Positions 25,007 to 34,124 of a stretch of 49,208 bases of DNA are shown piece after piece. Position 1 is the stretch's first letter. Each line of letters opens with the position of its first letter. The notes beneath the pieces are model-generated. The model made no database searches, was not told the origin of the DNA, and saw only the letters and a program-made list of their open reading frames with translations. The DNA comes from an uncultured Bacteroidota bacterium. GTDB lineage: Bacteria; Bacteroidota; Bacteroidia; Bacteroidales; VadinHA17. Location: positions 1 through 49,208 of the forward strand of contig CALMJY010000085.1 of the NCBI GenBank assembly GCA_937864815.1, in the 5' to 3' direction. Both the position numbers and the translations under genes were made by a program.

Positions 25007-26065
25007 ATGAGTAAGATGTATGCTGCAGTTCTTGAAGAATATGGCCGCTTTAACTGGAAAAAAGTAGAGCAGCCCAAAATATCCGGTAACGAAGTGCTTA
25101 TACGAGTTGCCTATGCCGGAATATGCGGAAGTGACCAGCATATTTTTAAGGGTGAATTTCATCCGCGAACAACGGTACCTTTTATTCCCGGGCATGAATT
25201 TGCAGGTGTTATAGTTGCAACAGGATCAAAGGTTACCAGTTTCAGCACAGGTGATCATGTTGCTGTTGATCCTATTATCTGGTGCGGAAAATGTCCTGCC
25301 TGTCTGAGGAAGCATTATCCGGCATGTTCCTCGCTGAAACTGCTGGGAGTTGATGTCAACGGAGGATTTGGCGAATTCATAAATGTTCCTGAACATATGC
25401 TTTATAAAGTTGATAATTCAATACCTCTTCAGCATGCAGCCCTTGTTGAAGTATTGTCGATAGGTTTTCATGCATGCAGAAGAGCTAATGTTCAGAAGGA
25501 TGATACTGTTGTTATCTGGGGTGCAGGCAAAGTCGGGCAGAGTATCCTCCAGGCTGTAAGGACCAAAACAACCAACACTGTAATCATGGTTGATATTCTC
25601 GACAAGAGACTGGAACTTGCAAAAAATCACTATACAGATATATTTACAATAAATGCCAGGAAAGAAAATCCGGTCGACAAAGTGAAGGAGATTACCGGAG
25701 GGAATGGAACAGATATCGCATTTGAAGCAGTAGGACATCACACTGAAATTGAAGGCAGAGTTAATCCTGTCCGGAGTTGTATTCAGAGTATACGGGGTGC
25801 AGGAACAGTTTGTGTTCTGGGACTTGGTGACGAACCTCTTCCCTTGCTGCTTAAGGAACTGATCTGGAAAGAAGCAAAAATCGTGGCTTCAAGAGTTTCA
25901 CATGGTGAGTTCTCTGAAACCATTGAAAACCTTGAAAAAGGAACATTAAAACCAGACGCACTGGTAACTGATGTTCTGACTCCGGACAAGATCCAGCATG
26001 CGTTCGGGATTCTGGAAGCTGAACCGGAAAACCATCTCAAGATATTACTGAGTTACGTTGGATAG
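25007..26065 (+). CDS. Zinc-dependent medium-chain alcohol/polyol dehydrogenase
   Basis: 352 residues. Catalytic zinc ligands are Cys40 (GICGSDQH) and His63-Glu64 (PGHEFAG); structural zinc cysteines are at 93, 96, 99 and 107. The NAD fold has VVIWGAGKVGQ. It resembles the sorbitol/threonine/L-gulonate-5-dehydrogenase branch. In an oxidative fucose-type route such an enzyme could oxidise the deoxy-keto acid or a sugar acid. Cytosolic. One base separates its stop from the next start. Confidence 0.83.
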   Translation: MSKMYAAVLEEYGRFNWKKVEQPKISGNEVLIRVAYAGICGSDQHIFKGEFHPRTTVPFIPGHEFAGVIVATGSKVTSFSTGDHVAVDPIIWCGKCPACLRKHYPACSSLKLLGVDVNGGFGEFINVPEHMLYKVDNSIPLQHAALVEVLSIGFHACRRANVQKDDTVVIWGAGKVGQSILQAVRTKTTNTVIMVDILDKRLELAKNHYTDIFTINARKENPVDKVKEITGGNGTDIAFEAVGHHTEIEGRVNPVRSCIQSIRGAGTVCVLGLGDEPLPLLLKELIWKEAKIVASRVSHGEFSETIENLEKGTLKPDALVTDVLTPDKIQHAFGILEAEPENHLKILLSYVG

Positions 26066-26066
26066 C

Positions 26067-26903
26067 ATGAAAATTGATGCCCATCAGCATTTCTGGAAAT
26101 TCAATACAACTGAGTATGCCTGGATTTCTGATAAAATGAAAGTCCTGAAAAGGGATTTTCTTCCAGACGAGATGCTGCAGGAATTACACGGAATAGGATT
26201 TGACGGTTCAATTGCCGTGCAGGCAAGACAGAAACCTGAAGAGACCAGATGGCTTCTCGATATTGCAGCCGGGAATGAATTTGTTAAAGGAGTTGTTGGT
26301 TGGATTGACTTATGTTCGGATGAGTGCGGGAATCAGTTAAATGAATTTGTAACGCACAGTAAATTTGTCGGAGTCCGGCATGTTTTACAGGATGAATCCG
26401 ATGAAAGATTCATGCTGCGTGAGTCTTTCATAAGAGGCCTTAGTATCCTGGGGAAATATGATATTGTGTATGAATTGCTTATTCTTCCTGATCATCTAAG
26501 GATAGCTGAAGAACTTGTGATGAAATTTCCGGAACAGAAGTTTGTTCTTGACCATATTGCGAAGCCCATGATAAAGTCGGGTGTAATTTCACAGTGGAAA
26601 GAGGATATATGCAGACTTGCCAGGCATCCGAATGTTAACTGTAAATTATCAGGTATGGTGACTGAAGCCAGCTGGGGCAGATGGAAAAAGGAGGATTTTT
26701 TACCTTACCTCAATGTTGTTATGGATGCATTTGGTACTTCCCGATTGATGATCGGTTCTGACTGGCCTGTTTGTACAGTCTCTTCTTCGTATAACAAAGC
26801 AATGAACCTCGTTATTGATTATCTTGCATCTTTAAATCAGGCAGAAAGAGATCTTGTTCTTGGTTTAAATGCCGTACGAACATATAAACTACAAAACCAA
26901 TAG
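26067..26903 (+). CDS. Sugar-lactone hydrolase (L-fuconolactonase/rhamnonolactonase-like amidohydrolase)
   Basis: 279 residues from the ATG at 26067 ([12 protein letters not shown]). A TTG start at 26058 would add three residues but overlaps the dehydrogenase stop. It is an amidohydrolase-2 barrel with HxH in [24 protein letters not shown] and SDWPVC; this set is typical of COG3618 lactonases acting on L-fucono- or L-rhamnono-lactone. It would hydrolyse the lactone made by the aldo/keto reductase two genes upstream. No signal peptide, so cytosolic. Confidence 0.85.
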   Translation: MKIDAHQHFWKFNTTEYAWISDKMKVLKRDFLPDEMLQELHGIGFDGSIAVQARQKPEETRWLLDIAAGNEFVKGVVGWIDLCSDECGNQLNEFVTHSKFVGVRHVLQDESDERFMLRESFIRGLSILGKYDIVYELLILPDHLRIAEELVMKFPEQKFVLDHIAKPMIKSGVISQWKEDICRLARHPNVNCKLSGMVTEASWGRWKKEDFLPYLNVVMDAFGTSRLMIGSDWPVCTVSSSYNKAMNLVIDYLASLNQAERDLVLGLNAVRTYKLQNQ

Positions 26904-26908
26904 AAGAA

Positions 26909-28303
26909 ATGAAAAGAAAGTTAAGCCATCGTCTGATTCTGTTGCTTTTTCTGATATTTCCGGTTATTCAGAATGGATTCTCATTCTCCAATCCTTCTTT
27001 TACTGAAGATAAAAGTAAAAATCTTCAGATCTCGGTATTTGATATTGATGCCACTCCTCCCGTTGGCAGCCCTATGGCATATGATCCGGTAAGGGGTTCA
27101 TGGGATATGGGACTTCGTGCCAGGGGTATTGTTCTGGTTGGAGCAGGCCTGCCTGTTGTATTATGTTCGGTTGACTGGATTGGTATTGCCAATGAAAGCC
27201 ATGATGAATTCAGAAAGGTAATGGCAGAGGCAGCAGGGACAACTCCGGACCGGGTAGCTTTGCATACAGTTCATCAGCATGATGCTCCTGTATGTAATTT
27301 TGGAGCTGAGAAAATTCTTAAGGATGCAGGAATGGATCCTGCCAGATATGTAAGTACTTTTACCAGTCAGGTTATGTACCGGCTGGCTGAGGCAATCCGT
27401 GAATCTCTAAATAATACACAGACAATAACCCATTTAGGATTGGGACAGGCTACAGTATATATGGTAGCTTCCAACAGGCGAATTAAAGGAGAGGATGGCA
27501 TGATACGTGCTACCAGGTATACTGCATGCGCTGATTCAGCACTGAGAGCAGAACCTGAAGGTGTGATTGATCCGATTGTCTCACTTGTAAGCTTCTGGAA
27601 TAATGATAAGCCTGTTGCTGTACTCAGCTACTATGCAGTTCATCCCCAGAGTTATTACCGTACCGGATTACCAAATCCCGATTTTCCGGGAATTGCCAGG
27701 TTTTACCGTCAGCTTGCAGTTCCCGGTGCACTGCATGTACATTTCACCGGAGCGGGAGGGAACCTTGGTGCAGGAAAGTATAATGACGGATCAAAGGAGA
27801 ACCGTGGTATTCTGGCTGAACGACTTGCAGACGGAATGAAACGTGCATGGGAATCCACTGTAAAAGAACCCGTTTCTGCCTCTTCTTTCAGGTGGAATGT
27901 GGAAAAAGTTGCACTGCCACCATCATCAGATCTTGAAAATTTAAAAAAAGAGATTAAGGCCAGGGAAAATGAAGTAATGTTTGTCAGCAATACACTCCCC
28001 AAGATAGCCTGGTTAAACCGCTGCAATGAAGGAAAGCTTATCGATATCGGATGTCTCTGTGCAGGTAAGGCTCGTATTCTTCACATGCCCGGAGAACTCT
28101 TTGTAGAGTATCAGCTTGCTGCAAAAGCAGAACGTCCTGATCTTTTTGTGGCTATGGCTGCATACGGGGATTATGGTCCCGGATATATCTGTACCGATAT
28201 TGCCTATAAGGAAGGAGGCTATGAGGCAGGTCCTGCATCAGGCGTCGCCCCCGGTTCCGAGAAGATCTTAAAGAGTGCTGTAAAAAAGCTTCTGTACAGG
28301 TAA
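26909..28303 (+). CDS. Exported neutral/alkaline ceramidase-like protein (1)
   Basis: 464 residues with an N-terminal signal peptide ([21 protein letters not shown]). The fold is neutral ceramidase N-terminal-domain-like: [35 protein letters not shown], the zinc-side [22 protein letters not shown] and [12 protein letters not shown]. The last segment stands where true ceramidases have the GDVSPN-type serine, and no Ser is there, so it is unlikely to be a real ceramidase. Probably a metal-dependent amide hydrolase of unknown substrate. It follows the lactonase by 5 nt. It is a distant paralogue of the next gene. Confidence 0.82.
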   Translation: MKRKLSHRLILLLFLIFPVIQNGFSFSNPSFTEDKSKNLQISVFDIDATPPVGSPMAYDPVRGSWDMGLRARGIVLVGAGLPVVLCSVDWIGIANESHDEFRKVMAEAAGTTPDRVALHTVHQHDAPVCNFGAEKILKDAGMDPARYVSTFTSQVMYRLAEAIRESLNNTQTITHLGLGQATVYMVASNRRIKGEDGMIRATRYTACADSALRAEPEGVIDPIVSLVSFWNNDKPVAVLSYYAVHPQSYYRTGLPNPDFPGIARFYRQLAVPGALHVHFTGAGGNLGAGKYNDGSKENRGILAERLADGMKRAWESTVKEPVSASSFRWNVEKVALPPSSDLENLKKEIKARENEVMFVSNTLPKIAWLNRCNEGKLIDIGCLCAGKARILHMPGELFVEYQLAAKAERPDLFVAMAAYGDYGPGYICTDIAYKEGGYEAGPASGVAPGSEKILKSAVKKLLYR

Positions 28304-28366
28304 CCTTATCACATAATTTCTTACATTTAGGGAGTTATCCGGTTCTGTTCCTTAAATATTAACAGG

Positions 28367-29755
28367 ATGAAAAAGAATTTTCTGTTTTCTCTTCTGTTTT
28401 TTGTATTTGTATCATGTTTTACAGGTAGTTATACATCCGGCCAGCAGTCATCGGAAAAAGGATGGAAGGCTGGTCTGGCAAAAGCGGTTATAACTCCCCA
28501 GGAACCCATGTGGCTGGCTGGCTATGCCGCAAGGGATCATGAATCGGAAGGTACTCTTACAGATATATGGGTAAAGGTACTTGCATTCCAGGATGCAAGA
28601 GGGAAGAAGTCTGTCCTGGTTACAAGCGATTTACTGGGCTTCCCAAAGCAAATGTCAGACAATATCCGGAATCAGATCTCTGCCAAATACGGACTTACAA
28701 GGTCACAGATAATTCTGAGTTGTTCCCATACTCATACCGGACCGGTACTTGACGGTGCTCTTTTTGATATCTATCCTATTGACGCACGCCAGAAAGAGGT
28801 GATACGAAAATATACTTTTAATCTGCAGAAAAAGATTGTTGATCTCACCGGCGAAGCTCTGCGAAACATTGCTCCTGCAATGTTATACTCTCAAAACGGT
28901 GTGACCCGGTTCCAGGTAAACAGAAGAAATAATGCCGAAGCTTCAATAAATCAAATTACAGATTTAAAGGGACCGAATGATTATTCTGTTCCGGTACTGA
29001 AGGTGATTGATTCTGATGGAAAAATGCTTGCTGTTGTTTTCGGTTATTCATGTCATGCAACAGTGCTCAGCTTTTACCAGTTTTCAGGAGATTATCCCGG
29101 GTTTGCCCAGCTGGAAATAGAAAAATTGTATCCCGGAACCACAGCTATGTTTTTCCAGGGAGCAGGAGCAGACCAGAATCCACTTCCCCGCCGGACAGTT
29201 CCTCTTGCAAAACAATATGGCAGGGAACTGGCTGCAGCTGTTGAAAGGGTTCTTAGTGAGGATATGAAGGAACTGGAACCCTCATTGTCAGCCGCTTACT
29301 CAGAAGTTGATCTTAAGTTTGCTGCTCCCCCTTCAAAAGAAGAACTGATGAAAACAGAACAGGAAGCAAAAGGCTTTGAGAAAAGCTGGGCGACAAGCCA
29401 GCTGAAGATCTTAAGGGATAATGGCTCCCTTCGTAAATCCTATCCATATCCTGTCCAGATATGGAAAATGGGAAATCAGCCTGTTATAACCTTCGGGGGT
29501 GAACTGGTTGTAGAATATGCCATTGAGATAAAGAAGTTATACGGTCCTGATACCTTTATTATTGGGTATGCAAATGAAGATATGGCTTATATCCCATCTG
29601 AGACTATCCTGCAGGAAGGCGGTTATGAAGGGGAATCATCTATGCGGGTTTACGGTTTGCCGGGTAAATGGGAAACAGGTATTCAGAGTACAATAATAAA
29701 TGAGGTGAAAAGAATTGCAGCAAAAACAGGATTGAAAGAGATTGAACAAAATTAA
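28367..29755 (+). CDS. Ceramidase-like lipoprotein (2)
   Basis: 462 residues with a lipoprotein-like signal (FVFVSC, Cys17). Motifs: AGLAKAVITPQEPMWLAGYAAR, zinc-side ILSCSHTHTGP, GYSCHATVLS and FFQGAGADQNPLPRR. It keeps the HxH zinc motif better than its neighbour but again lacks the ceramidase GDVSPN serine (GADQNP instead). Such proteins are often auto-annotated as neutral ceramidase; the natural substrate is unknown. With the two aminotransferases directly downstream, an N-acyl amino-sugar or aminocyclitol amide is a possible target, by inference only. Confidence 0.85.
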   Translation: MKKNFLFSLLFFVFVSCFTGSYTSGQQSSEKGWKAGLAKAVITPQEPMWLAGYAARDHESEGTLTDIWVKVLAFQDARGKKSVLVTSDLLGFPKQMSDNIRNQISAKYGLTRSQIILSCSHTHTGPVLDGALFDIYPIDARQKEVIRKYTFNLQKKIVDLTGEALRNIAPAMLYSQNGVTRFQVNRRNNAEASINQITDLKGPNDYSVPVLKVIDSDGKMLAVVFGYSCHATVLSFYQFSGDYPGFAQLEIEKLYPGTTAMFFQGAGADQNPLPRRTVPLAKQYGRELAAAVERVLSEDMKELEPSLSAAYSEVDLKFAAPPSKEELMKTEQEAKGFEKSWATSQLKILRDNGSLRKSYPYPVQIWKMGNQPVITFGGELVVEYAIEIKKLYGPDTFIIGYANEDMAYIPSETILQEGGYEGESSMRVYGLPGKWETGIQSTIINEVKRIAAKTGLKEIEQN

Positions 29756-29782
29756 ATGATATTTCGACTTAAAACTTAAGAC

Positions 29783-31147
29783 ATGAAAACAAAGGATTTT
29801 TCCAGAAGAAAATTTATTGCAACTACTGCAACCGGTACCGCAGCTGTTGCTGTTTCTGCTTCAATACCGGCTTTTGGTAACATAACTCCTGTAAGAAATG
29901 AATCCGAAAAACTGGCAATTCTTGGAGGAACACCTGTTGCACCTGAAAAAAAGTGGCCTGACTGGCCTTATATCGATGAAAAGGTTGTGGAGGAGGTAGT
30001 GAAAACCACCCGCAGTGGTATATGGTGCAGGATCCAGTCTCCAAACGGAACTGTGCCTACTTTTGAAAAGGAACTTGCAAAATTGTACGGTATCAAAAAC
30101 ACTGTAAGCACAGGTTCAGGCACACAGGCTCTCAATACTGTTGTTGAAGCCCTGGAACTTGGACCTGGTGATGAGATAATCACATCTCCCTACACCGATC
30201 CCGGAACTATACAAAGTATACTTGTAAGCCGCGCGCTTCCTGTTATGGCAGACCTTGATCCTGAGTCATTTCAGCTTGACCCAGATGATGTTGAAAGAAA
30301 AATTACAAAGAATACAAAGGCTTTGATGCCTGTACATATGATGGGGCAGCCCTGCAACATGCAGAGAATAATGGAGATTGCCAAAAAGAACAATCTCAAG
30401 GTTATTGAAGATTCCTGCCAGGCAATAATGGCAGTATATCAGGGCAAAAAGGTCGGGCTTATAGGAGATGCCGGTTGTCTCAGTTTCCAGACAAGCAAGG
30501 TATTCTGCTGCGGTGAGGGAGGAGCGATCTTCAGCAATAATGATGAACTGCTCGAAAAGTGCTATACAGTGATGAATCACGGAACTGCCAAAAATGGAAG
30601 GACAACAGTAATAGGATCAAAATACAGGATGAACGAATTTGAAGCTGCTGTCCTGCTTGGTCAGATGCCCGGACTTCAGGAAAGGCATGATATCCGTAAC
30701 CGCAATGCAAAATACATTACAGAAAACCTGAAAGATATTCCGGGGCTTATCCCCCAGAAACTCTATGAAGGAACTACGGAGGGATCGTGGTATATATATG
30801 CCTGGGCTTATAAAAAGGAACAATGGAATAATGCGCCGAGGGAGAAATTCCTTAAAGCGCTGGCTGCTGAAGGAATTAGTCTGAGCCCATATATTGCAAA
30901 TGGCCTTCACAGAGAGCCATGGACTGAATTCATTCAGACCCTTCCTGAATATAAGACCATGTTCGGCGCTGCCCGTATGAAAAAATTCAGGGATGAACTG
31001 AATCTTGTAAAATGTGATCAGGTATGCCAGGAGATGGCAATGATCTGGGCATCAGGACCACTAACCGGAACTCTTGCTGATATGGATGATCTAATTAAAG
31101 CAATAAAGAAGGTTCATGCTAACAGAGACAAGCTTAATTCCATTTAA
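29783..31147 (+). CDS. Tat-exported DegT/DnrJ/EryC1/StrS-family PLP aminotransferase (1)
   Basis: 454 residues. The N-terminus is a twin-arginine signal (DFSRRKFIATTATGTAAVAV, then SASIPAFG). The body is a sugar aminotransferase of the DegT/StrS family: SGIWCRIQSPNG, STGSGTQALNTVVEALELGPG, SPYTDPGTIQSIL, cofactor Asp in KVIEDSCQA (D210) and the Schiff-base lysine in SFQTSKVFCCGEGG (K239). The catalytic set is intact. These enzymes are normally cytosolic; export through Tat would let PLP be carried in bound form. Likely acts on keto-sugars or keto-cyclitols in the periplasm, by inference. Paired with the next gene. Confidence 0.88.
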   Translation: MKTKDFSRRKFIATTATGTAAVAVSASIPAFGNITPVRNESEKLAILGGTPVAPEKKWPDWPYIDEKVVEEVVKTTRSGIWCRIQSPNGTVPTFEKELAKLYGIKNTVSTGSGTQALNTVVEALELGPGDEIITSPYTDPGTIQSILVSRALPVMADLDPESFQLDPDDVERKITKNTKALMPVHMMGQPCNMQRIMEIAKKNNLKVIEDSCQAIMAVYQGKKVGLIGDAGCLSFQTSKVFCCGEGGAIFSNNDELLEKCYTVMNHGTAKNGRTTVIGSKYRMNEFEAAVLLGQMPGLQERHDIRNRNAKYITENLKDIPGLIPQKLYEGTTEGSWYIYAWAYKKEQWNNAPREKFLKALAAEGISLSPYIANGLHREPWTEFIQTLPEYKTMFGAARMKKFRDELNLVKCDQVCQEMAMIWASGPLTGTLADMDDLIKAIKKVHANRDKLNSI

Positions 31148-31158
31148 AAGTCAGAATC

Positions 31159-32529
31159 ATGAAAAGAAAGGACTTCACCCGTCGTGAATTTGTGAAAACA
31201 AATACAATAGCCGGTATTGGTGCTGCAGTTGCTGCAGGTCTTGCTCCATCTGTGGTTGCAAGTTGTTCTTCCGATACCGGAGTGCCTGCAATTCTTGGAG
31301 GTCAGAAAATACATACCGGCGGCTGGCCAGGCTGGCCTCAATGGAAACCGGCTTACAATGAAAGCCTCCTGAAGGTGATGCAGAGTGGCATATGGTCAAG
31401 AGCTGATATAGTTACTGAATTTGAAAACAAATGGGCAGCCACAATCGGATCCAAAAGATGCCTTTCCGTTGTAAATGGTACAAATGCCCTCGTTACCGCA
31501 GTAGCTCAGAATGACATCGGTGCAGGCGATGAGGTTATTGTAACTCCGTATACATGGATATCTACGGTGCAATCAATTCTTCTTGCCGGAGCAATGCCCG
31601 TTTTTGCAGACATTGATCCTGAAACATACCAGATAGATCCGGAGAAGATAAAAGCTAAAATTACAAAGCGCACAAAGGCAATAATGCCTGTTCATATTCT
31701 TGGAATGCCTTCTGATATGGAAAAGATCATGGCAATTGTCAGAGAGCATAATCTGATTGTAATTGAGGATGCCTGCCAGGCATGGCTTGCTGAGATAAAC
31801 AATAAAAAGGTAGGTACATTCGGCCAATGCGGATGTTTCAGCTTCCAGAATTCAAAGCATCTTCCACTCGGTGAAGGTGGTGCCCTGGTGAGCGATGATG
31901 AGGAGTTCATCGACAGATGTTACTCCTATCATAATGTGGGATTTCCTTATGGTACTGTGATAGGCGGTGTTGGAGCAGGATCAGTGATGCTGGCAACAAA
32001 GCTGAGACTCACAGAATACCAGGCTGCAATAGGACTGGCCCAGCTTGGAGTGCTCGACGAGCAGACAACGATCAGGAACCAGAATGCAAAATACCTGAGG
32101 GATCAGATCAAAGGTATCCCGGGCATTAAGCCATACAAGCTATATAAGAATGTTACAAGGGCTGCATTCCATATGTTCTGTTTCAGATATGATGAGAAGG
32201 AATTCAAAGGTCTGCCAAGGGACAAGTTTATGAAAGCACTGTCTTTCGAGGGAATTCCAAACCTGAGCGGCTATGCACCTTTCCTTAACAAGCAGCCTTA
32301 TCTTGAACATGCCTTCAAAACAAAGAATTTCAGAAAAATGTATTCTCCTGAAGAGCTTGACTTTAACAAATTCAAGGAAGCAAATGAATGTCCTGAGAAT
32401 GATAAACTTTGTGTTGAGGCAGTATGGCTGCAGCAGAATATGCTCCTGGCTGAGAAACCGGATCTTGATAATATAGCAGCAGCGATAGAAAGGATAAGGA
32501 AGAATGCAGAACAGATAAAAAGCAAATGA
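31159..32529 (+). CDS. Tat-exported DegT/DnrJ/EryC1/StrS-family PLP aminotransferase (2), probable lipoprotein
   Basis: 456 residues, a paralogue of the preceding gene 11 nt upstream. The signal DFTRREFVKTNTIAGIGAAV ends with a lipobox SVVASC (Cys36), so it may be a Tat-dependent lipoprotein. Catalytic residues are kept: Asp204 in VIEDACQAW and Lys233 in SFQNSKHLPLGEGG. Active-site loops differ from its partner (YTWISTVQS versus YTDPGTIQS; SGIWSRADI versus SGIWCRIQS), so the two may act on different substrates or as a heteromer. Both predicted to be periplasmic. Confidence 0.88.
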   Translation: MKRKDFTRREFVKTNTIAGIGAAVAAGLAPSVVASCSSDTGVPAILGGQKIHTGGWPGWPQWKPAYNESLLKVMQSGIWSRADIVTEFENKWAATIGSKRCLSVVNGTNALVTAVAQNDIGAGDEVIVTPYTWISTVQSILLAGAMPVFADIDPETYQIDPEKIKAKITKRTKAIMPVHILGMPSDMEKIMAIVREHNLIVIEDACQAWLAEINNKKVGTFGQCGCFSFQNSKHLPLGEGGALVSDDEEFIDRCYSYHNVGFPYGTVIGGVGAGSVMLATKLRLTEYQAAIGLAQLGVLDEQTTIRNQNAKYLRDQIKGIPGIKPYKLYKNVTRAAFHMFCFRYDEKEFKGLPRDKFMKALSFEGIPNLSGYAPFLNKQPYLEHAFKTKNFRKMYSPEELDFNKFKEANECPENDKLCVEAVWLQQNMLLAEKPDLDNIAAAIERIRKNAEQIKSK

Positions 32530-32533
32530 AAAC

Positions 32534-32558
32534 ACCCCCAACCCCCCCAGGGGGGGCT
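32534..32558. repeat. REP-like element, single arm (copy C)
   Basis: A lone C-run/A/G-run arm ending GGGGGGGCTT, identical in layout to the left arm of copies B, D and F, lies a few bases after the second aminotransferase stop codon. No right arm follows. It can still form a hairpin after the gene. Confidence 0.75.
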
Positions 32559-32661
32559 TTTACCTGTAATAGCAAAGTATGTTTAAATCTTTATTAAATG
32601 GTATTGGCTCAGATTGGGAATAAATTTAAATCAGAAATTATTGAAAAATAAATTATTTATT

Positions 32662-34041
32662 ATGAGACAGATACGACTATTACTGACATTTGTATATATT
32701 ATCTTAATGATTGCTTCATGCAAACAACCTCTTCCTCAGCAGGCTGAGACTGTATTACAATCGACACCTGATGCAAAAATTACTGCAACTGTATATAATT
32801 CGGGTTTTGAACATGCACATGATACCTATAACGGAATATCCACAGCCAGTGATGGCAAGGTCTATTACGTTCTTTGCTCCCAGCTTATGGATGTAGCCGG
32901 ACAGATGTATTCATTTGATCCAAAAAGCGGAAACATCGAGCATCTTGGTGACCTTACCGAGATCTGTGGTGAAAAAGATTTAAAGGTGGTTGCACAGGGA
33001 AAAAGTCATGTGAACTTTGTTGAAATGAACGGGAAGCTATATTTTGCCACACATCTTGGCTATTACAGCATAATTGACGGAATGGAGAAAACCGGAGTCC
33101 CGACAGGTGATTATTTGGCATACAGGGGAGGCCACCTGCTTGCCTATGATATGAAAACAAAGAAATTTGAAGACCTGGGAATCGGTCCGAACAAAGAGGG
33201 CATCATAACCATGAATATGGATCCTGTGAGGGGAATAATTTACGGTCTTTCCTGGCCTACAGGAATATTTTTCAGGTATGATGTAGCTACAAGGAAAATG
33301 GATGATCTCGGACCGGTAACCGGAAAGGGAGAAGACGGCATGGGAGAAGATTTTCGTGTTGTTTGCCGTTCACTGGCAATAAACCCTGATGATGGTACTG
33401 TCTATATGACAACAGCAGAAGGTAATATCAAGTATCTAAGGCTCGGATCAAATACTGTGGAAACCATTGCAGGGGAGAATATGAAAAAAGATTACTTCGG
33501 TACATATGACATATTCACATCAGGGAGCATGGCTTATAACTGGCGTCAGGTCTTCTGGTATACTCCTGAAAAAAAGGTCTATGGGGTTCATGGCAATTCA
33601 GGATACCTGTTCCGTTTTGACCCGTCGGTTCCAAGGATTGATGTTCTTGAAAGGCTCACTTCAATTCCTTCAAAACTTACCGGAATGGGAGATCAGTTCA
33701 GCTATGGTTATCTTGGTTTTAAGCCCGGCCCTGATGGTAAGACAATTTATTATCTTACAGGAGGTCCGATTTATATTGATGGTCAGCGCGTTAAGGGGGC
33801 AGAATCAACAGCAAAGGGTGAGGCTAAAGGTCTTGAGGATCTGCATCTTGTAACTTATGATATACCAACAGGAAGGTATCTTGATCATGGAGCTGTTTTT
33901 TATCCAGATGGTCAGAGGCCTCTCTATGTAAACTCAATTGCGATAGGTGATGATGGTACAGTTTATACCCTTGCAAGGATAACTGAAAACGGTAAGACCA
34001 GGACAGACCTGATCAGTTTTCCGGGGCCGTATAAAAAATAA
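32662..34041 (+). CDS. Lipoprotein with beta-propeller-like repeats
   Basis: The frame opens at 32614, but the ATG at 32662 begins a lipoprotein signal (MRQIRLLLTFVYIILMIASC), leaving 459 residues. No enzyme motif is recognised. The mature part has repeated blade-like units: STASDGKVYYVLCS, YSFDPKSGNIEHLGDL, LLAYDMKTKKFEDLGIG, FFRYDVATRKMDDLGPV, LFRFDPSVPRIDVLERL and LVTYDIPTGRYLDHG. Each reads as aromatic-x-aromatic-D...LG, as in six- or seven-bladed propellers. It might bind ligand or act as a lyase/lactonase; undecided. Confidence 0.8.
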   Translation: MRQIRLLLTFVYIILMIASCKQPLPQQAETVLQSTPDAKITATVYNSGFEHAHDTYNGISTASDGKVYYVLCSQLMDVAGQMYSFDPKSGNIEHLGDLTEICGEKDLKVVAQGKSHVNFVEMNGKLYFATHLGYYSIIDGMEKTGVPTGDYLAYRGGHLLAYDMKTKKFEDLGIGPNKEGIITMNMDPVRGIIYGLSWPTGIFFRYDVATRKMDDLGPVTGKGEDGMGEDFRVVCRSLAINPDDGTVYMTTAEGNIKYLRLGSNTVETIAGENMKKDYFGTYDIFTSGSMAYNWRQVFWYTPEKKVYGVHGNSGYLFRFDPSVPRIDVLERLTSIPSKLTGMGDQFSYGYLGFKPGPDGKTIYYLTGGPIYIDGQRVKGAESTAKGEAKGLEDLHLVTYDIPTGRYLDHGAVFYPDGQRPLYVNSIAIGDDGTVYTLARITENGKTRTDLISFPGPYKK

Positions 34042-34053
34042 TATTTTGCAGAA

Positions 34054-34081
34054 GAAGAGACGTTGCATGCAACGTCTCTTC
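34054..34081. repeat. 28-bp perfect palindrome (terminator-like)
   Basis: A perfect 28-bp palindrome centred on GTTGCATGCAAC (arms GAAGAGACGTTGCA and its complement) lies in the 83-nt gap between the propeller lipoprotein and the M55 gene. It would form a long stem but has no clear T-run. It may be a dispersed palindromic repeat doubling as a transcript end. Confidence 0.85.
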
Positions 34082-34124
34082 GTTATAATCAAGAACAATT
34101 AATATTAAATATATTTCCCTGATT

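Noticed and set aside
26909-29755. True neutral ceramidases
   Set aside because: The nucleophile motif GDVSPN is absent in both proteins.
32614-32661. Upstream start for the propeller lipoprotein
   Set aside because: The downstream ATG gives a standard lipoprotein signal; the extra residues (MGINLNQKLL and on) would disrupt it.
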